From: Oasisia sp. SBJ-2009
Lineage: Eukaryota > Annelida > Polychaeta > Sabellida > Siboglinidae
Length of the DNA: 64,000 nt
Assembly (NCBI GenBank): GCA_964017155.1
Contig: OZ024861.1
Span: forward strand, 28,404,733 to 28,468,732
Reading direction: 5' to 3'
This document shows, one piece after another, positions 20,901 to 36,336 of the stretch (positions within the stretch are counted from its first letter, which is position 1; every line of letters begins with the position of its first letter). Below the pieces are notes generated by a model. It was not told the DNA's origin and ran no database searches. It saw only the letters and a list, made by a program, of their open reading frames with translations. The position numbers were made by a program, and so were the translations under genes.

Positions 20901-22837
20901 CTAACATTAGCCTTTCCTTTTAAATGTAAACAAAACATGCAGTTATTTGAAATATATATATTCCATGGTTGCACTAGTAATTACTTGACTTAAAAATTAA
21001 ATGTTACACACAAGTTTGTTGATGTGAAAATTGACATAATTTTAAATTCACCACAATAGGACGGAAACACATTTTATACTACCTTACAAAATGAATAATG
21101 ACAATGATTTTGTTTTTGGCCAGTTTTGTCTGACATCTATTGTGTTGTTGCTAACAGGACCGTTGCTTCTCTCTCCTAGGTTCGTTGCCATTGAGCAGTT
21201 GCAGAAGAATAACGAAGACAGCGTACGTGTGCTGCTCTCTAGTGACCGAGTGTATTTCCTCGGTCATCATGAACCAATTAGGTTTCGTGAAACAGACCAT
21301 TACAACATCATGTTGGACGTGCCATACAACAAGTTGTATCAGTGTCGCGCCATTCCCTATGGTGAGACTCACTTACTGCCACCTTCATATACGTGTTCGT
21401 TCACAGCTAGATTTTACCAGTGGGTCAGGGGTATAGCTTGGGAGTCTCAACTAAGAGAATCCGGGTTTGAATCCTGTGCTGCTGTGTGAAACCTTGGGAA
21501 TGGTTTCCATTCTACATTGCTCCAGTTCACTCAGCTGTATAGCTATAGACGGTGGTGGGTATTTGTACAAGCAGCATTCGAACATTAATTGCGGCGTGGC
21601 TGGGTGCTTCCCAGACAAGTTGAGGTGGCGTTTGATTGAAAAAGTCTGCCATAGAAATTAAATTGTAAACTGCTTTGAGCAGTTCTGATGATTTGGATAC
21701 TATATAAAAACTTACCTTTAGATTGTTTGTTTAGATATGCTAGTTATGGAGAGAAGTGCAGTAATTCCTTCCAGGTGAAAGTTCATCAAGTAGTTCTATG
21801 TTCACTTAGACTACTGGCCTCTCAGCTACCAACTCATTGTGTGTATCAGAATACTATAATGGTAATAACTGTCACACGTATGTCTATGGGAGGGTGTGAG
21901 ATAGTTATTAGTGGATGCCTGAGACCACCTTGCCTACAAGTGAAAGGTATTATTACTAAGGAAGAGAAAACTGATGTGTGATACTTATCCAAACCATGTG
22001 GCTATAGTGACAGTAACAAGAAAGCACCTGTGTTATTCTGCATAAACTGTACCTGTTTATTTAAAGGAAGCTTCTCAAATTGTAATCTCACATGTGTCAT
22101 TTATATGTCTCGTATGTAGATGTGTTTGTTGTGGCGTAACTCTGAAATACATCCTACCTTGTTTGTGACCGTCAGAGGGCAAGTTCTACATCGAGTTGAC
22201 GATGAAGGCAGACAATGAGATGGGTGTCCCGGCAATAGACCCAAAAAAGAGACCCAAAGTACGCTGCGACTCGGAGGAGATTGCTCAGAAGGTAAGCATT
22301 TCTCCTGGTCAAGGCAAATCCCGTGAAACTGTTACGTGTGATAGAAATGGTGTGTATGTGTATTAAGATCAGGGTGTCTACCATTAGGCTTTTTATTTAC
22401 TATAAGACACATGTTTAAGGTGTACTGCCTGCCCAATTGTGAAGTGTATTGCCCTCCTCTAGACAATTCCATCTTTTTCTTTCTCTGTCTTCTCTTGTCT
22501 AAATCAGTCCTGTGTAGTTAGTAATGTCACAGTGTCATCTCTTCTCTCTGCCCCTTGAGCTGTCTCAGTAACCGTTCAGTAGTTCCAGTGGTCCGTTGGC
22601 TATCTTACATCCAGGCTCCAACATCAGCCCATCTTCACTTTGTTTTCAAACAAGATATACCTTGTTATATATTGCTGTGATAAATAATAAAAATCACATC
22701 ACACATGTTCACTGTGATAATATAGATGTTCCATCTGACTGCTGCAGGTAACCAGTCAGATCCTCTATGCCAAGAACCTGTACGATGAGACCAAACAGAC
22801 CCTGCCAACAGATGACAACAGCCAGCTGGATAGCTGA
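689..22837 (+). CDS. VPS13D: VPS13D, C-terminal part (19 exons, 5' end outside window)
   Basis: This is the C-terminal part of the bridge-like lipid-transfer protein VPS13D, which works at membrane contact sites and in mitochondrial and autophagy biology (family knowledge). Exons: 689-861, 5452-5575, 5840-5912, 6932-7088, 7279-7393, 8005-8232, 8547-8622, 9168-9340, 10309-10437, 11087-11236, 11952-12098, 12746-12888, 14089-14270, 14891-15129, 15802-16008, 17908-18161, 21180-21361, 22176-22291, 22748-22837. All have AG/GT borders, all phases agree, and they sum to 2,958 nt (985 codons plus TGA). I assign VPS13D rather than VPS13A/B/C because of the lectin-like QLW...TQTW segment and close agreement with remembered VPS13D blocks such as FLGNPLGLFNDV, VTHGVSNSAAK and RKPRCC. 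Full-length VPS13D is about 4,400 residues, so roughly three quarters lie upstream. The first acceptor (688) is pyrimidine-poor and is the least certain border. Confidence 0.93.
881..1640. repeat. mosaic of a dispersed repeat family (GTGAGGTGGCAGC)
   Basis: Three diverged pieces carry the CCGTGAGGTGGCAGC motif (about 881-916, 1158-1182, 1346-1380). The stretch 1216-1390 matches 39577-39750 over about 170 bp with few differences. The 881-916 piece (GTAGCCTCGGTTACCCAG...) is matched in inverted orientation at 41487-41531. I see no coding capacity or clear terminal structure. It is probably a non-autonomous mobile element. Confidence 0.7.
1641..2980. other. intron sequence without recognised feature
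   Basis: Intronic VPS13D sequence. A 33-bp direct duplication (GACTAGAATCGTATTCCGGA type) occurs at 2909-2976. Nothing else is recognisable. Confidence 0.5.
2984..3809 (+). mobile_element. decayed THAP-domain DNA transposon (P-element-like) with inverted repeats
   Basis: Inverted repeats of about 45 bp bound the segment. The left copy (2984-3028) contains GTGGCATACACCTAAT and the right copy (3765-3809) contains ATTAGGTGTATGCCAC. Both are flanked by a shared GTTAAC and by TTAAAGG or CCTTTAA. Inside, 3341-3374 reads MPYCSAYGCNNS, a THAP start. About 90 nt further on another frame gives CSVHF followed by a stop and CFEVDM, matching the C..H..CF end of a THAP zinc finger. Stops and missing sequence show it is dead. 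THAP plus inverted repeats suggests a P or related superfamily; I did not establish a target duplication. Confidence 0.6.
3831..4672 (+). repeat. 29-bp minisatellite, about 29 copies, in VPS13D intron
   Basis: Near-identical 29-bp units of the form GATCACATTGGTCTCAGTAC plus CCACTACGC. Sub-families are spatially ordered. ACGTGATC variants lie at both ends, ACGCGATC fills the interior, a block of five units has GATCGCATTGG (about 4324-4446), and two adjacent units have CACACTGG. This pattern is expected from local slippage or unequal exchange. The open frames across it are a by-product of a 29-bp unit without stops. Confidence 0.95.
6020..6113 (+). repeat. 47-bp tandem duplication
   Basis: GTTTCCCTATAAAGGAATAT...GCCTAACTACAAT occurs twice back-to-back without a difference, so the duplication looks recent. 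Intronic in VPS13D. Confidence 0.9.
6238..6810 (+). mobile_element. LINE 3' fragment
   Basis: One frame reads NAVILWNLSLTNNISEQQ, then DTFKSRLKTHFFKLAFNV and a stop at about 6408. This is the typical C-terminal end of a non-LTR reverse transcriptase ORF2 (W-N-x-L-P ... F-K-x-x-L-K-T-H-F). An AT-rich 3' UTR follows, ending near ATAAATAAAGTTATTATTAT at about 6787-6806. The copy is heavily 5'-truncated. Clade not determined (CR1/L2-like is likely). Confidence 0.65.
6932..9340 (+). CDS. VPS13D: VPS13D exons 4-8 of window: ricin-type lectin-like segment
   Basis: Exons 6932-7088, 7279-7393, 8005-8232, 8547-8622 and 9168-9340. The segment opens with VPYAWDEPMLPPYLTV, the conserved end of the beta-rich region. 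It then carries the lectin-like module: QLWRM near residue 220 of the visible protein, HEGSSAP, VLDIADIAL, LRKPDERRKTTQTW near residue 285, and a cysteine-containing turn in the 76-nt exon 8547-8622. QLW and QTW are the QxW motifs of a beta-trefoil. In the VPS13 family this module is a hallmark of the D paralogue. The segment ends with RQKMRPGSGFLSV and DGPTRVLQI. At 7279 the acceptor could alternatively lie 3 bp upstream, a one-codon CAG difference. Confidence 0.9.
7588..7682 (+). repeat. dispersed repeat copy 2 (pair with 211-298)
   Basis: Direct-orientation copy of 211-298, intronic in VPS13D, with a short insertion after CATTAAACATTG. Just upstream, 7488-7523 (GTCCAAAGGACTTCCAGG...) is itself echoed at 15698-15733, so this intron is a mosaic of repeat pieces. 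Confidence 0.7.
9341..10308. other. intron without recognised feature
   Basis: A VPS13D intron of 968 bp, AT-rich. A short SINE-tail-like piece near 10245-10290 (GGCGTTATATAAATGC) is the only hint of structure. Confidence 0.4.
10309..14270 (+). CDS. VPS13D: VPS13D exons 9-13 of window: beta-rich linker before C-terminal helices
   Basis: Exons 10309-10437, 11087-11236, 11952-12098, 12746-12888 and 14089-14270. Conserved blocks are GVGISLVNHVPEELVYVTL, FGTYEPVLLFVTP, LHIEEKLLWKLLQL and LKRYYFGRLRANVNRITMSM. The last belongs to the repeated beta-strand groove found late in VPS13 proteins. Exons 9-11 are phase 0, exon 12 ends AG|G, and exon 13 ends in phase 1. The intron at 12889-14088 contains an 0.8-kb MITE-like element. 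The intron at 12099-12745 contains a tRNA-like SINE. Confidence 0.9.
12165..12412 (+). mobile_element. tRNA-like SINE, diverged copy
   Basis: The body and tail match the SINE at 21417-21720. Shared blocks are GAATGCTTCCCAGA / GGGTGCTTCCCAGA, GCTTTGAGCAGTTCT and AGCTTACCTTTA / AACTTACCTTTA. The head keeps only a weak box B-like GGGTTCAAATG. It starts about 67 bp after the VPS13D exon ending at 12098. Confidence 0.6.
13145..13952. mobile_element. MITE-like element with perfect 20-bp inner TIR
   Basis: The left end AAAGGCAGCTTATGTCGACC at 13145 is matched by its reverse complement at 13933-13952. The homology continues inward for another 20 bp or so with changes (...TAGGACCG / CGGTCCTGTA...). 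Both ends sit in TATATA tracts, so a TA target site is possible but cannot be proved. The interior has repeated TTATGTAGACC motifs and no transposase-like frame. Intronic in VPS13D. Confidence 0.75.
14891..18161 (+). CDS. VPS13D: VPS13D exons 14-16 of window: C-terminal amphipathic (ATG2-C-like) region
   Basis: Exons 14891-15129, 15802-16008 and 17908-18161. They encode the best-conserved part of the protein: ILGSVDFLGNPLGLFNDV, NVGGLLKSVTHGVSNSAAK, GTLSDGVGIVAFDERHQ, HGILGGLTSIVTQT, then GFGKGVVGTVAKPLAGVLD and RKPRCCFGPRGLLPVYSE. In the family this region resembles ATG2 C-terminal helices that bind lipid droplets and membranes. Exon 15 ends in phase 0 (ESGFE) and exon 16 starts GGT CTC ATC ACA GGC TTT GGC AAG. 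Splicing to 17908 leaves no extra residues relative to the remembered family alignment, so 17908 is the ancestral acceptor. The intron before it is mostly a 33-bp tandem array made of copies of this same acceptor. Confidence 0.92.
16110..17907 (+). repeat. 33-bp minisatellite made of copies of a VPS13D splice acceptor
   Basis: About 48 visible copies of a 33-bp unit reading GTCACATTGTTTCAG, then GGTCTCATCACAGGCTTT or TGTATCATCACAGGCTTT. Bases 16301-16500 are N, so the true copy number is unknown. The final copy, at 17908, is the real exon start (GGTCTCATCACAGGCTTTGG). Each unit therefore repeats the pyrimidine tract, the AG and about 18 bp of the exon. GGTCTC units lie mainly at the two edges and TGTATC units in the middle. 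From about 17166 to 17907 every unit is exactly 33 bp, giving 23 TTTCAG sites in frame with the exon. No forward frame contains a stop anywhere in the visible array 3' of the gap. Indels further upstream (near 16588, 16946, 17110 and 17166) shift the frame. Confidence 0.95.
16301..16500. other. assembly gap of 200 N inside the 33-bp array
   Basis: Exactly 200 N with array sequence on both sides. The round length suggests a placeholder rather than a measured gap, so the array may be much longer or shorter. Confidence 0.95.
18470..20756. mobile_element. decayed hAT transposon, 2,287 bp, with 8-bp target duplication
   Basis: The ends are perfect 19-bp inverted repeats, TAGTGCTGGTTCGATACCA at 18470 and its complement ending at 20756. 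The flanks are identical 8-bp duplications, GTTCAGAC at 18462-18469 and 20757-20764. An 8-bp duplication with a TAGTG start is the hAT signature. The interior keeps a broken BED-type zinc finger: from ATG 19231 a frame gives WQFSNKECLLC, a stop, then GGNTSNLTKH with a downstream H. No intact transposase remains. Subterminal sequence contains many TIR-like GGTATCGAACCAGC pieces (20550-20755) and a 9-bp tandem array at 18586-18728. It lies in the VPS13D intron between exons 18161 and 21180. Confidence 0.9.
18586..18728 (+). repeat. 9-bp tandem array TTCGATACC within the hAT element
   Basis: About 15 copies of TTCGATACC, one with TACGATACC. The unit is contained in the TIR of the enclosing hAT element (GGTTCGATACCA), so the array probably arose by slippage from TIR-derived sequence. 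Confidence 0.9.
21180..22837 (+). CDS. VPS13D: VPS13D exons 17-19 of window: PH-like C-terminus
   Basis: Exons 21180-21361, 22176-22291 and 22748-22837. The sequence includes SVRVLLSSDRVYFLGHHE, YNKLYQCRAIPYG, GKFYIELTMKA and VTSQILYAKNLYDETKQTL, ending DNSQLDS before TGA at 22835-22837. This corresponds to the PH-like C-terminal domain of VPS13 proteins. Phases are consistent: AT|G at the start, G|AG into exon 18, and phase 0 into exon 19. The intron before exon 17 contains the hAT element and the intron after it contains a SINE. Confidence 0.9.
21417..21720 (+). mobile_element. tRNA-like SINE
   Basis: The head has an A box-like GGGTCAGGGGTATAGC and a B box-like GGGTTTGAATCC spaced as in a tRNA-derived promoter. 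The body has GCGTGGCTGGGTGCTTCCCAG, and the tail has GCTTTGAGCAGTTC...ACTATATAAAAACTTACCTTTA. Related copies are at 12165-12412 and 45114-45262. Confidence 0.7.
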
Positions 22838-25265
22838 GTGGAGACATGACTCAGACACACACAGTTTGGGTGTGCTGTGTGACATGAAGTAGTCACACTA
22901 CTGTGTGTTACCGGTAACTTCACTGCACTGCAGAAATGTCACTCTTGATATTATGGGTTAAGTTTTGTAAATTCAGCAATGTTTTAGCATTCAGGGTTGT
23001 ACATATTCTGTACATATGATTGCAAAACCTGTGTACAGACTGTTGTTTTTTGTATATTTTGTTTATTTTATTTTTATCCAAGAGTGAATTCACGGTCTTC
23101 TTCCATCCGTGGTTACCAAACAGTGTTGAGTGTTGTTGTGCAGCCAGAATGAAAACAGAAGAGGTTGCCTATAGAACTGATTACATTATTTTAATTATGT
23201 TGTGTAACGGAGTCACGTGTGTCAAAGCCCAGAAAGTGTGATTTATTTGCTTACTATAACCCGTTTAATTTTGGTAAAAGGTGACGAAGAATCCTGCTGT
23301 TGTTAGTCAGTGATTGGCTACTGATTATCAAATTACACACTCAATGATCATAGATTTGGAACGGGATCAAAATCTACCACATAATACCCATACATTGGCA
23401 CCACTATTCAGTCTAATAAGGGTTCTTATATGAGCGATTTTAAAGGTGTACATTTGGAGACTTCATCAGGTTTGCCAAACGTCTAGTCATTGCTTGATTG
23501 TGGCTGCTGATGTGGGTAATAGTTGCATGTGCTTATAACCAAATGATGACTACCCTGGTTCAACAGTTCCAGAGTAATGGTAATGCACATGTGGGTGTGT
23601 GATCCTAGTAGAAAGGGTTATTGGTGGAATGAATTACAGCTACTATTAGGGCATTGTACGTGTGTTTAGTAACTGTTCAAATTGTCCAGGGGCAACAGTC
23701 AGACTTTCATGTTTGGCGCAAATATCCGAGAACATGCCAGCACTTAGAGAGGTACATGCTGATACAAACATTAATGGTGACAGATATGTTATGCTATAAT
23801 ATAATAGGCCGTCCATATTTTCAGTTTACTCACTGTTCATGCCTTCATGGATCACTTTTCAGAATGTAAGTTTTATATATTTTGTGTTTACCGAGTGTAG
23901 TACATATTGCAGTGGTATGTTATTTTCTCTTGTACATCATATTTATTGTATACCATACTTCCTGTCTGTTCCACGCCATTACTCAGGATGCGTAGTGTTA
24001 CCAAAGCGCTTTTGAAGAATACAGCTTGCCGCAATACATAGCATGTAATGCATTGTCTTTTTTACAGTATATTATTTTATCCACGACTAATTTCTTATCG
24101 ACACCAAAGATGCTATTGCGTTCAGCTTGCCCAGTTATAATCATCGGTGATTAGTTGTTGTTATAACCAGTGGTTGAAATGCATGTTTATTGTGGCTTTT
24201 GTAAATATGTAAATAACGTTGAACTCAACTGAAACCTGATGAAGCAGAAACAGGTCGGTTTGTCATGTGACTGGTCATGTGATGCACAATAACTGACGTA
24301 TACAATCTTTAGTTGCCGATGCAGTATACTGTTAAAATCGATGTACACAAGATGGATGTATGTACATAGAAAGATTGGCTGTTTGGATAATTTGGCTCCA
24401 TCAATGTGAAATGTTGCATTATGAGTAGATGTTGGCAAGCAATGTTTTTTTGGTAGGTTTTTACCCGAAGTACACAAGGAAAGATCTTATAAAAACGAAA
24501 GTAAATGTATTTATTTTGTTTTTATAATAAAGTAGTGTGAATCACAGAAAGTGTGCGAGGCAAGAGCGCGAACATTTGTTGATTTTCTGCAGTATTTCAA
24601 GAATCAACGAAACTACTGTGATCATGAGAAAGAATATAACAAGTGGCTATTAATTACTATGCGGAAGATTTTATGTGATGCCCTGTCAAATTGTAATGAA
24701 ATGACTTCTGGTGAGATCTATGTTGGGCTTTCGTCTACTTGCTGCTGTGAATATGTAGATTGTAATTACCTAGGCCAATAGAGTTCTAAACATAAAATGG
24801 ATGAACATTTAAAGCTATGCATTGTGACTCTGTCAAGTTGTCTCTGATGTTACTCGTAACACAGTGCCAGCCAGAATAGAAGTCAGATGTTTCTGTGTTA
24901 AACCAGGTTTGTAATGAGTGACGTAATGGTCATGATATTGTGTAAATATGACATCAAACATGGTAAAATATATCCTGTTTCCATTGGCAAGTGTGGGTCG
25001 TCAGTTTCGGCTTAATTTTCTCAGCCTGCCAATGTAATTTTGTGGTCATATTTTACATCTGTATGCTCTAGGGTTTCAGAGCCTAATGTACATTACTTTG
25101 ACAGCAAAGCTGGTGTGTGTGTGATTTAAAAAGCTGGTGATTTTATACATTGAATGCCTAGAAAACACAAGGTAGTTGTGGGAAATGTTGATCAATGCAC
25201 AAGTATGTATATAACGTGTCACTGAAATTAGGACGAGCTGTGGCAAAATAAATGCAATTTTCCAA
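22838..25265 (+). other. VPS13D 3' untranslated region and convergent intergenic spacer
   Basis: AT-rich sequence without a convincing coding exon follows the VPS13D stop. AATAAA hexamers at 24526-24531 and 25247-25252 are candidate polyadenylation signals, and the later one is followed by a T-rich stretch. From there to 26085 lies the spacer before the convergent zinc-finger gene. It contains a short C-run plus CA tract near 25597-25614 and no other recognisable element. Confidence 0.5.
24526..24531 (+). promoter_or_regulatory. candidate polyadenylation signal AATAAA (VPS13D)
   Basis: An AATAAA hexamer lies 1.7 kb downstream of the VPS13D stop codon in an A/T-rich region. A second one at 25247-25252 is an alternative. 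Confidence 0.35.
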
Positions 25266-26085
25266 AATTGTTTCTGTCTTCTTGAACAGTACTATAGCAG
25301 TGATAGTAGTCCACAGAGTTTTATTTAGAGTGGTTTTCCATTAGTTTTTATTGTAAAATTATTTATACAGTATAAATAATATGTGTGCTACCATTATTTA
25401 CTACCCAAATGGCAAACATGTTTTAACTGAATGTAAGACGGAGAGGACAAGAGGAAAACATCGAGAGAGTAGACAGAGCCCTGACATCCCAGACATTACT
25501 GGGTGACACATGATCAATGGTACATATTTTGCTTATCAACAAACCAATTTTGCTCCAGGCAAGTGGCAGAACTACCTAACAGACCGATTTGAATGCCCCC
25601 CCCCCCACACACACCTAAATATTACATCATTTGAAAGTCCTGCATCTCCCCATTACGATTAATCAAGGTTAAACAAGGTCACCATCAAACAAAGTTTTTT
25701 TGAAATTGGAATCTTAAAAACTTTTTGATATTTAAACGGCTAGTGGCTACTTTATTTGATGGTGACCATGTCTGATCATGAATTAATGCTAACTGCACCA
25801 TTTGGCAGCTCTACAACAGGCCTAATCATAACTGGGAGGTACATGGCTTTCCAGTGATGTGACATTTGGGTGGGGGGGCATTTAAACTCTAAAATAAAGC
25901 ACGTTTCAGTGATTTGCCGCTCGTCTAATGGTTATCAACGAGATGTACCTGTGCGCTGACTCCTAACTCTCATTCGAGCATCCTTATGCTAACTGAAGCA
26001 ATTGCAAACACATCAAAAACACACACGGTTGGGATCGTATTCTCACACTGTACATGTTTCACGACCAATGTTGGATCAACCACAG

Positions 26086-33034
<6,949 letters not shown>

Positions 33035-34084
33035 GGTCAACGTTTCCACACTGGTTCACGTAGAAAGGTTAAGCACACTGCATCCAAGTTATCTTGTCAG
33101 CACATCCTCCTCCGAGACAGTTCTCTTCCCTGCAATTATATATTGAAAGAGATCCATTTAAATGGTACACATAGTTGAATACAGTTCAATACACTGGGCA
33201 ATCTGTTGGTTGTTCCACTTAATATAAATACACTGTTTTCATGAAAAACTTAAGAAATGTAAAACTTTTGCAAGCATAAATTGGAACATAATGTCACTTC
33301 CTACTACTGCCATGGCAGAGCCTCAATGTTATAAATATCAAACACATTCATGATTGTTGGCAAGTTGATTGCAGTGAAACATGTTAAATTTGTGCATGAA
33401 AATCATTTATCTGCAAAAACATTTACATGGCACCAACACATCTAGGCACCACGCCTCTACTTGTACGCAGAATCAGATTTTTGCCAGTCATAAATGTTGT
33501 GATAGGCACATACAATCATGTTAACTGACATACTGTATATACATGCCAGTCAAGATGTACATTGTGAAATAAACTACAAACGTATATGTCACACCCATTT
33601 TCAAAGGATCATTGACAATACACAACATTTTTAAATATACTGCTCCTTACTGTTTACCCATCCATCACCCATCCAGTGATATTTCTACCTGTCCAAAACA
33701 GGTTATACCTGTCTAAATGATGGGTGGACAGGTCTCCACATACAGCTACATTAGGCACTTATTAGCCAATAAATAGAAGCTATTACTCAACAGACAACAT
33801 AGCTGATCATCCTAGTAAGCCCGGGGGAGAGAGCTGCTGATTACATCAGTCTCAGGCCCCTGGAGACCGGCTCAAGAGCAAAACTCTGAAGATAGTTCAT
33901 CCAATAATCACTTGATGAAAAGCTTGGATGTTTGGGGAAGCTAACATAGTTATGATATTTGAATACATCATACTACGCAGTGGTTCATGACAGTGGCCAA
34001 ATGACGAAATGAGTAATAGTATTCTACCTGGAATTCAAGTCTTGCAATTTCACTACATGTTTATATTGTTAAATAACAATATAA

Positions 34085-35002
34085 GCAAAGAACTAAACAA
34101 GACATGTGACTGGCTCAATGTCAGTAAGCTTGTTCTAAATGCTGACAAACTAAAGCTATAATATTGCATATGCCACAAAAGAAAGAAGAAAATCCAGACA
34201 ATCTTAATAATCTTTAATTGAATACGTAAATAACTTTAACTTGTTAGGTATCTCAATAAATAACAATCTGGACAGCCACATAAACATAGTAGCACACAAA
34301 ATATTTAGAATCACTGGAATTACAAATAAACATAAACATTGTTTACCACAGCATATTATTATACTAAAAACAATGTACAATTCTCTCATATTACCTCATT
34401 AATATAAATTGTGGCATACTGGCTTGGGGATACCAAATGCAATGCATATTTCAGACAAAAAGCAGTTAGAATGATCTCGCTAAGTAAAATAAATAACACA
34501 CTGATCCTCTTGACAAACAACTGAAATTATTAAAGCTCAATGATATGAACAACATGCAAGTACTTAAGTTTTACCATAAATTAATAAATGGACAACTACC
34601 AAAATATTTTTATAATAATACCATTTCTGAAATACAGCAATGACACATATAAGACAAAATCGCTTATTTGTATATCAAGAAATAATCATGTTTTCGCAAA
34701 CAAATTAAGGTATTAGATACAGCATGATTAAATGTGTTAACAATAGCCAGAATGATATTAGACATATTAATTACTGACAAAGTCCGTACTTATAGTGTAG
34801 GTGGTTACTCCAGTTACATAAAATAATATTTTCTGGGCATTTATAAATTCACCAAAAAAAATTGTTACATCTACCAAAATCAAACACTTAGTACAAGTAT
34901 TAATTTTATTTATTTATAATATATATATATATATATATAATATATATATCTTGTAAGCATCTAAAATATGCGTGTATATATATAGTGCTTAATGCTTATA
35001 TA

Positions 35003-35042
<40 letters not shown>

Positions 35043-35290
35043 TGTCTACTTGATGTGTATAAGCTTGTGTATACCAGTGTAAACATGTTTTATTATTATT
35101 ACTATTAGCTATAGTATTGTATTTATGTATTTGTATAAATTATTTTCATGTATTTGTTATTTTTATTAGCTATAGTATTGTATTTATGTATTTGTATAAA
35201 TTATTTTCATGTATTTGTTTAATATTATAGAGGTGCCTCCCGTGTTAGCAACATATTCAGTGTCTTAGTGGGAGTCTCCCTGATCATTAA
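34085..35290 (+). mobile_element. decayed LINE, 3' part of ORF2 and tail
   Basis: Stop-riddled frames still give recognisable reverse transcriptase C-terminal blocks: DWLNVSKLVLNADKLKL, IVAYWLGIPNA, and LKFYHKLINGQLPKYFYN. A TA-rich region (34917-35040) and a tail with GTGCCTCCCGTGTTAGCAAC and GTGGGAGTCTCCCTGATC follow. A similar tail motif lies at 38778-38830 (GTGGCTCCCATGTTAGTGAC). It is of CR1/L2-like type, in the first intron of the zinc-finger gene. Confidence 0.65.
35103..35218 (+). repeat. 55-bp direct duplication in tandem (period 61)
   Basis: TATTAGCTATAGTATTGTAT...CATGTATTTGTT is repeated with no difference I can see, separated by a 6-bp linker. Inside the LINE tail. Confidence 0.85.
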
Positions 35291-35867
35291 TTGTTTTCAC
35301 TTATAATATATGTTGATTGTGTTATATATTGAATTGGTGAGTCTGCACGAGTCTGTATATGTCTCTGTTCTGACACGGGTGACCAGCATTAGCAATACAT
35401 TTGTTTATTAGCTAACTGCCATGTAATGCGTAGAATCTGCCTGGGATGGTTGTTATACATGTATAAAACTATCCTACCCCTAAAAGTTAAAATATTATGT
35501 TACGTCTTGACGTTCATCACCTAGGCTTTGGCTTCTTGGCCTGGGTTGAGCCCGAGGCTGGGCTTGGCCTTGGGCCTTGCGAGGACGGCTTTGATTGCGC
35601 TTTCAGTAATCAGTGCAGGCGCCAATGCCCGCCAAACAGATATAGGATGTGAAATGTGTTGACTGTATGTGACCTTTTTTTTTTTTTTTACTACGTGAGG
35701 GCCTAAACTGCCAAAGTACCGACTATTCTACATTCCAAAATGACCGGGTAAATCACTGTGTCATCCAAAGGAGGAAATAATGTAATGTTGAGTTTCGGCC
35801 TCCGCCAAGAAAGATTTTTCGAACAGAAAAATTACAAGCACAGCAACACCAGGCAAACCAGCTTACC

Positions 35868-36336
35868 GGAAACTTGCATCAATAGATTTCCATTGTCGAG
35901 CGTAGACAAATGCAAGCCTTAGTATATACGAACAAGTTGAAACATAATTTGTTTTATCGCACAACTCACACGCACACTGTTAGGGCGTAGATATCGCAAG
36001 GTCATGATTGGACGACGTGTTTCCGGTCGAGTTTACAGGCTAAAATTACTTCGTAATTTCCATGAATAATTTTAATGCATGAATTTAACCACTTAAAATA
36101 ATCTGTGTCGCATTATCATTATTTGAATTAATAAATGACTAAATGCGATTTATCTTGATGAAATGTCATTCTGAATTGTTTAACCAATCACAAAACCAGC
36201 TTGCACTTGCGGGGTTAAGAAAGTTTCAGATGCAAAGGGGAAGGCAAAACTTGTAGGACCCGAAACTTGGTGATATATCATCAGAAAGTTAGTTTTTACT
36301 CTGTTTTATTGTGTTAGCAACGTGCAAGTCGTTAAG
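35868..36336. promoter_or_regulatory. candidate bidirectional promoter region
   Basis: The interval separates the inferred first exon of the minus-strand zinc-finger gene from the ATG of the plus-strand LRR gene. The genes are head-to-head less than 0.5 kb apart. I see no convincing TATA box in a fixed position. Inference from geometry only. Confidence 0.3.

Larger units (their letters stand above)
33035..35867 (-). other. 5' UTR and candidate non-coding first exon of the zinc-finger gene
   Basis: On the minus strand a good acceptor (TATAATTGCAG) precedes 33129, so the first coding exon has 95 nt of 5' UTR. A strong donor (TTTCCG|GTAAGC) ends at 35867 and is the best candidate for an upstream non-coding exon, placing the start near 35.9-36.0 kb. 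The intron between them contains the LINE fragment at 34085-35290. Inferred from splice-site quality only. Confidence 0.4.
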
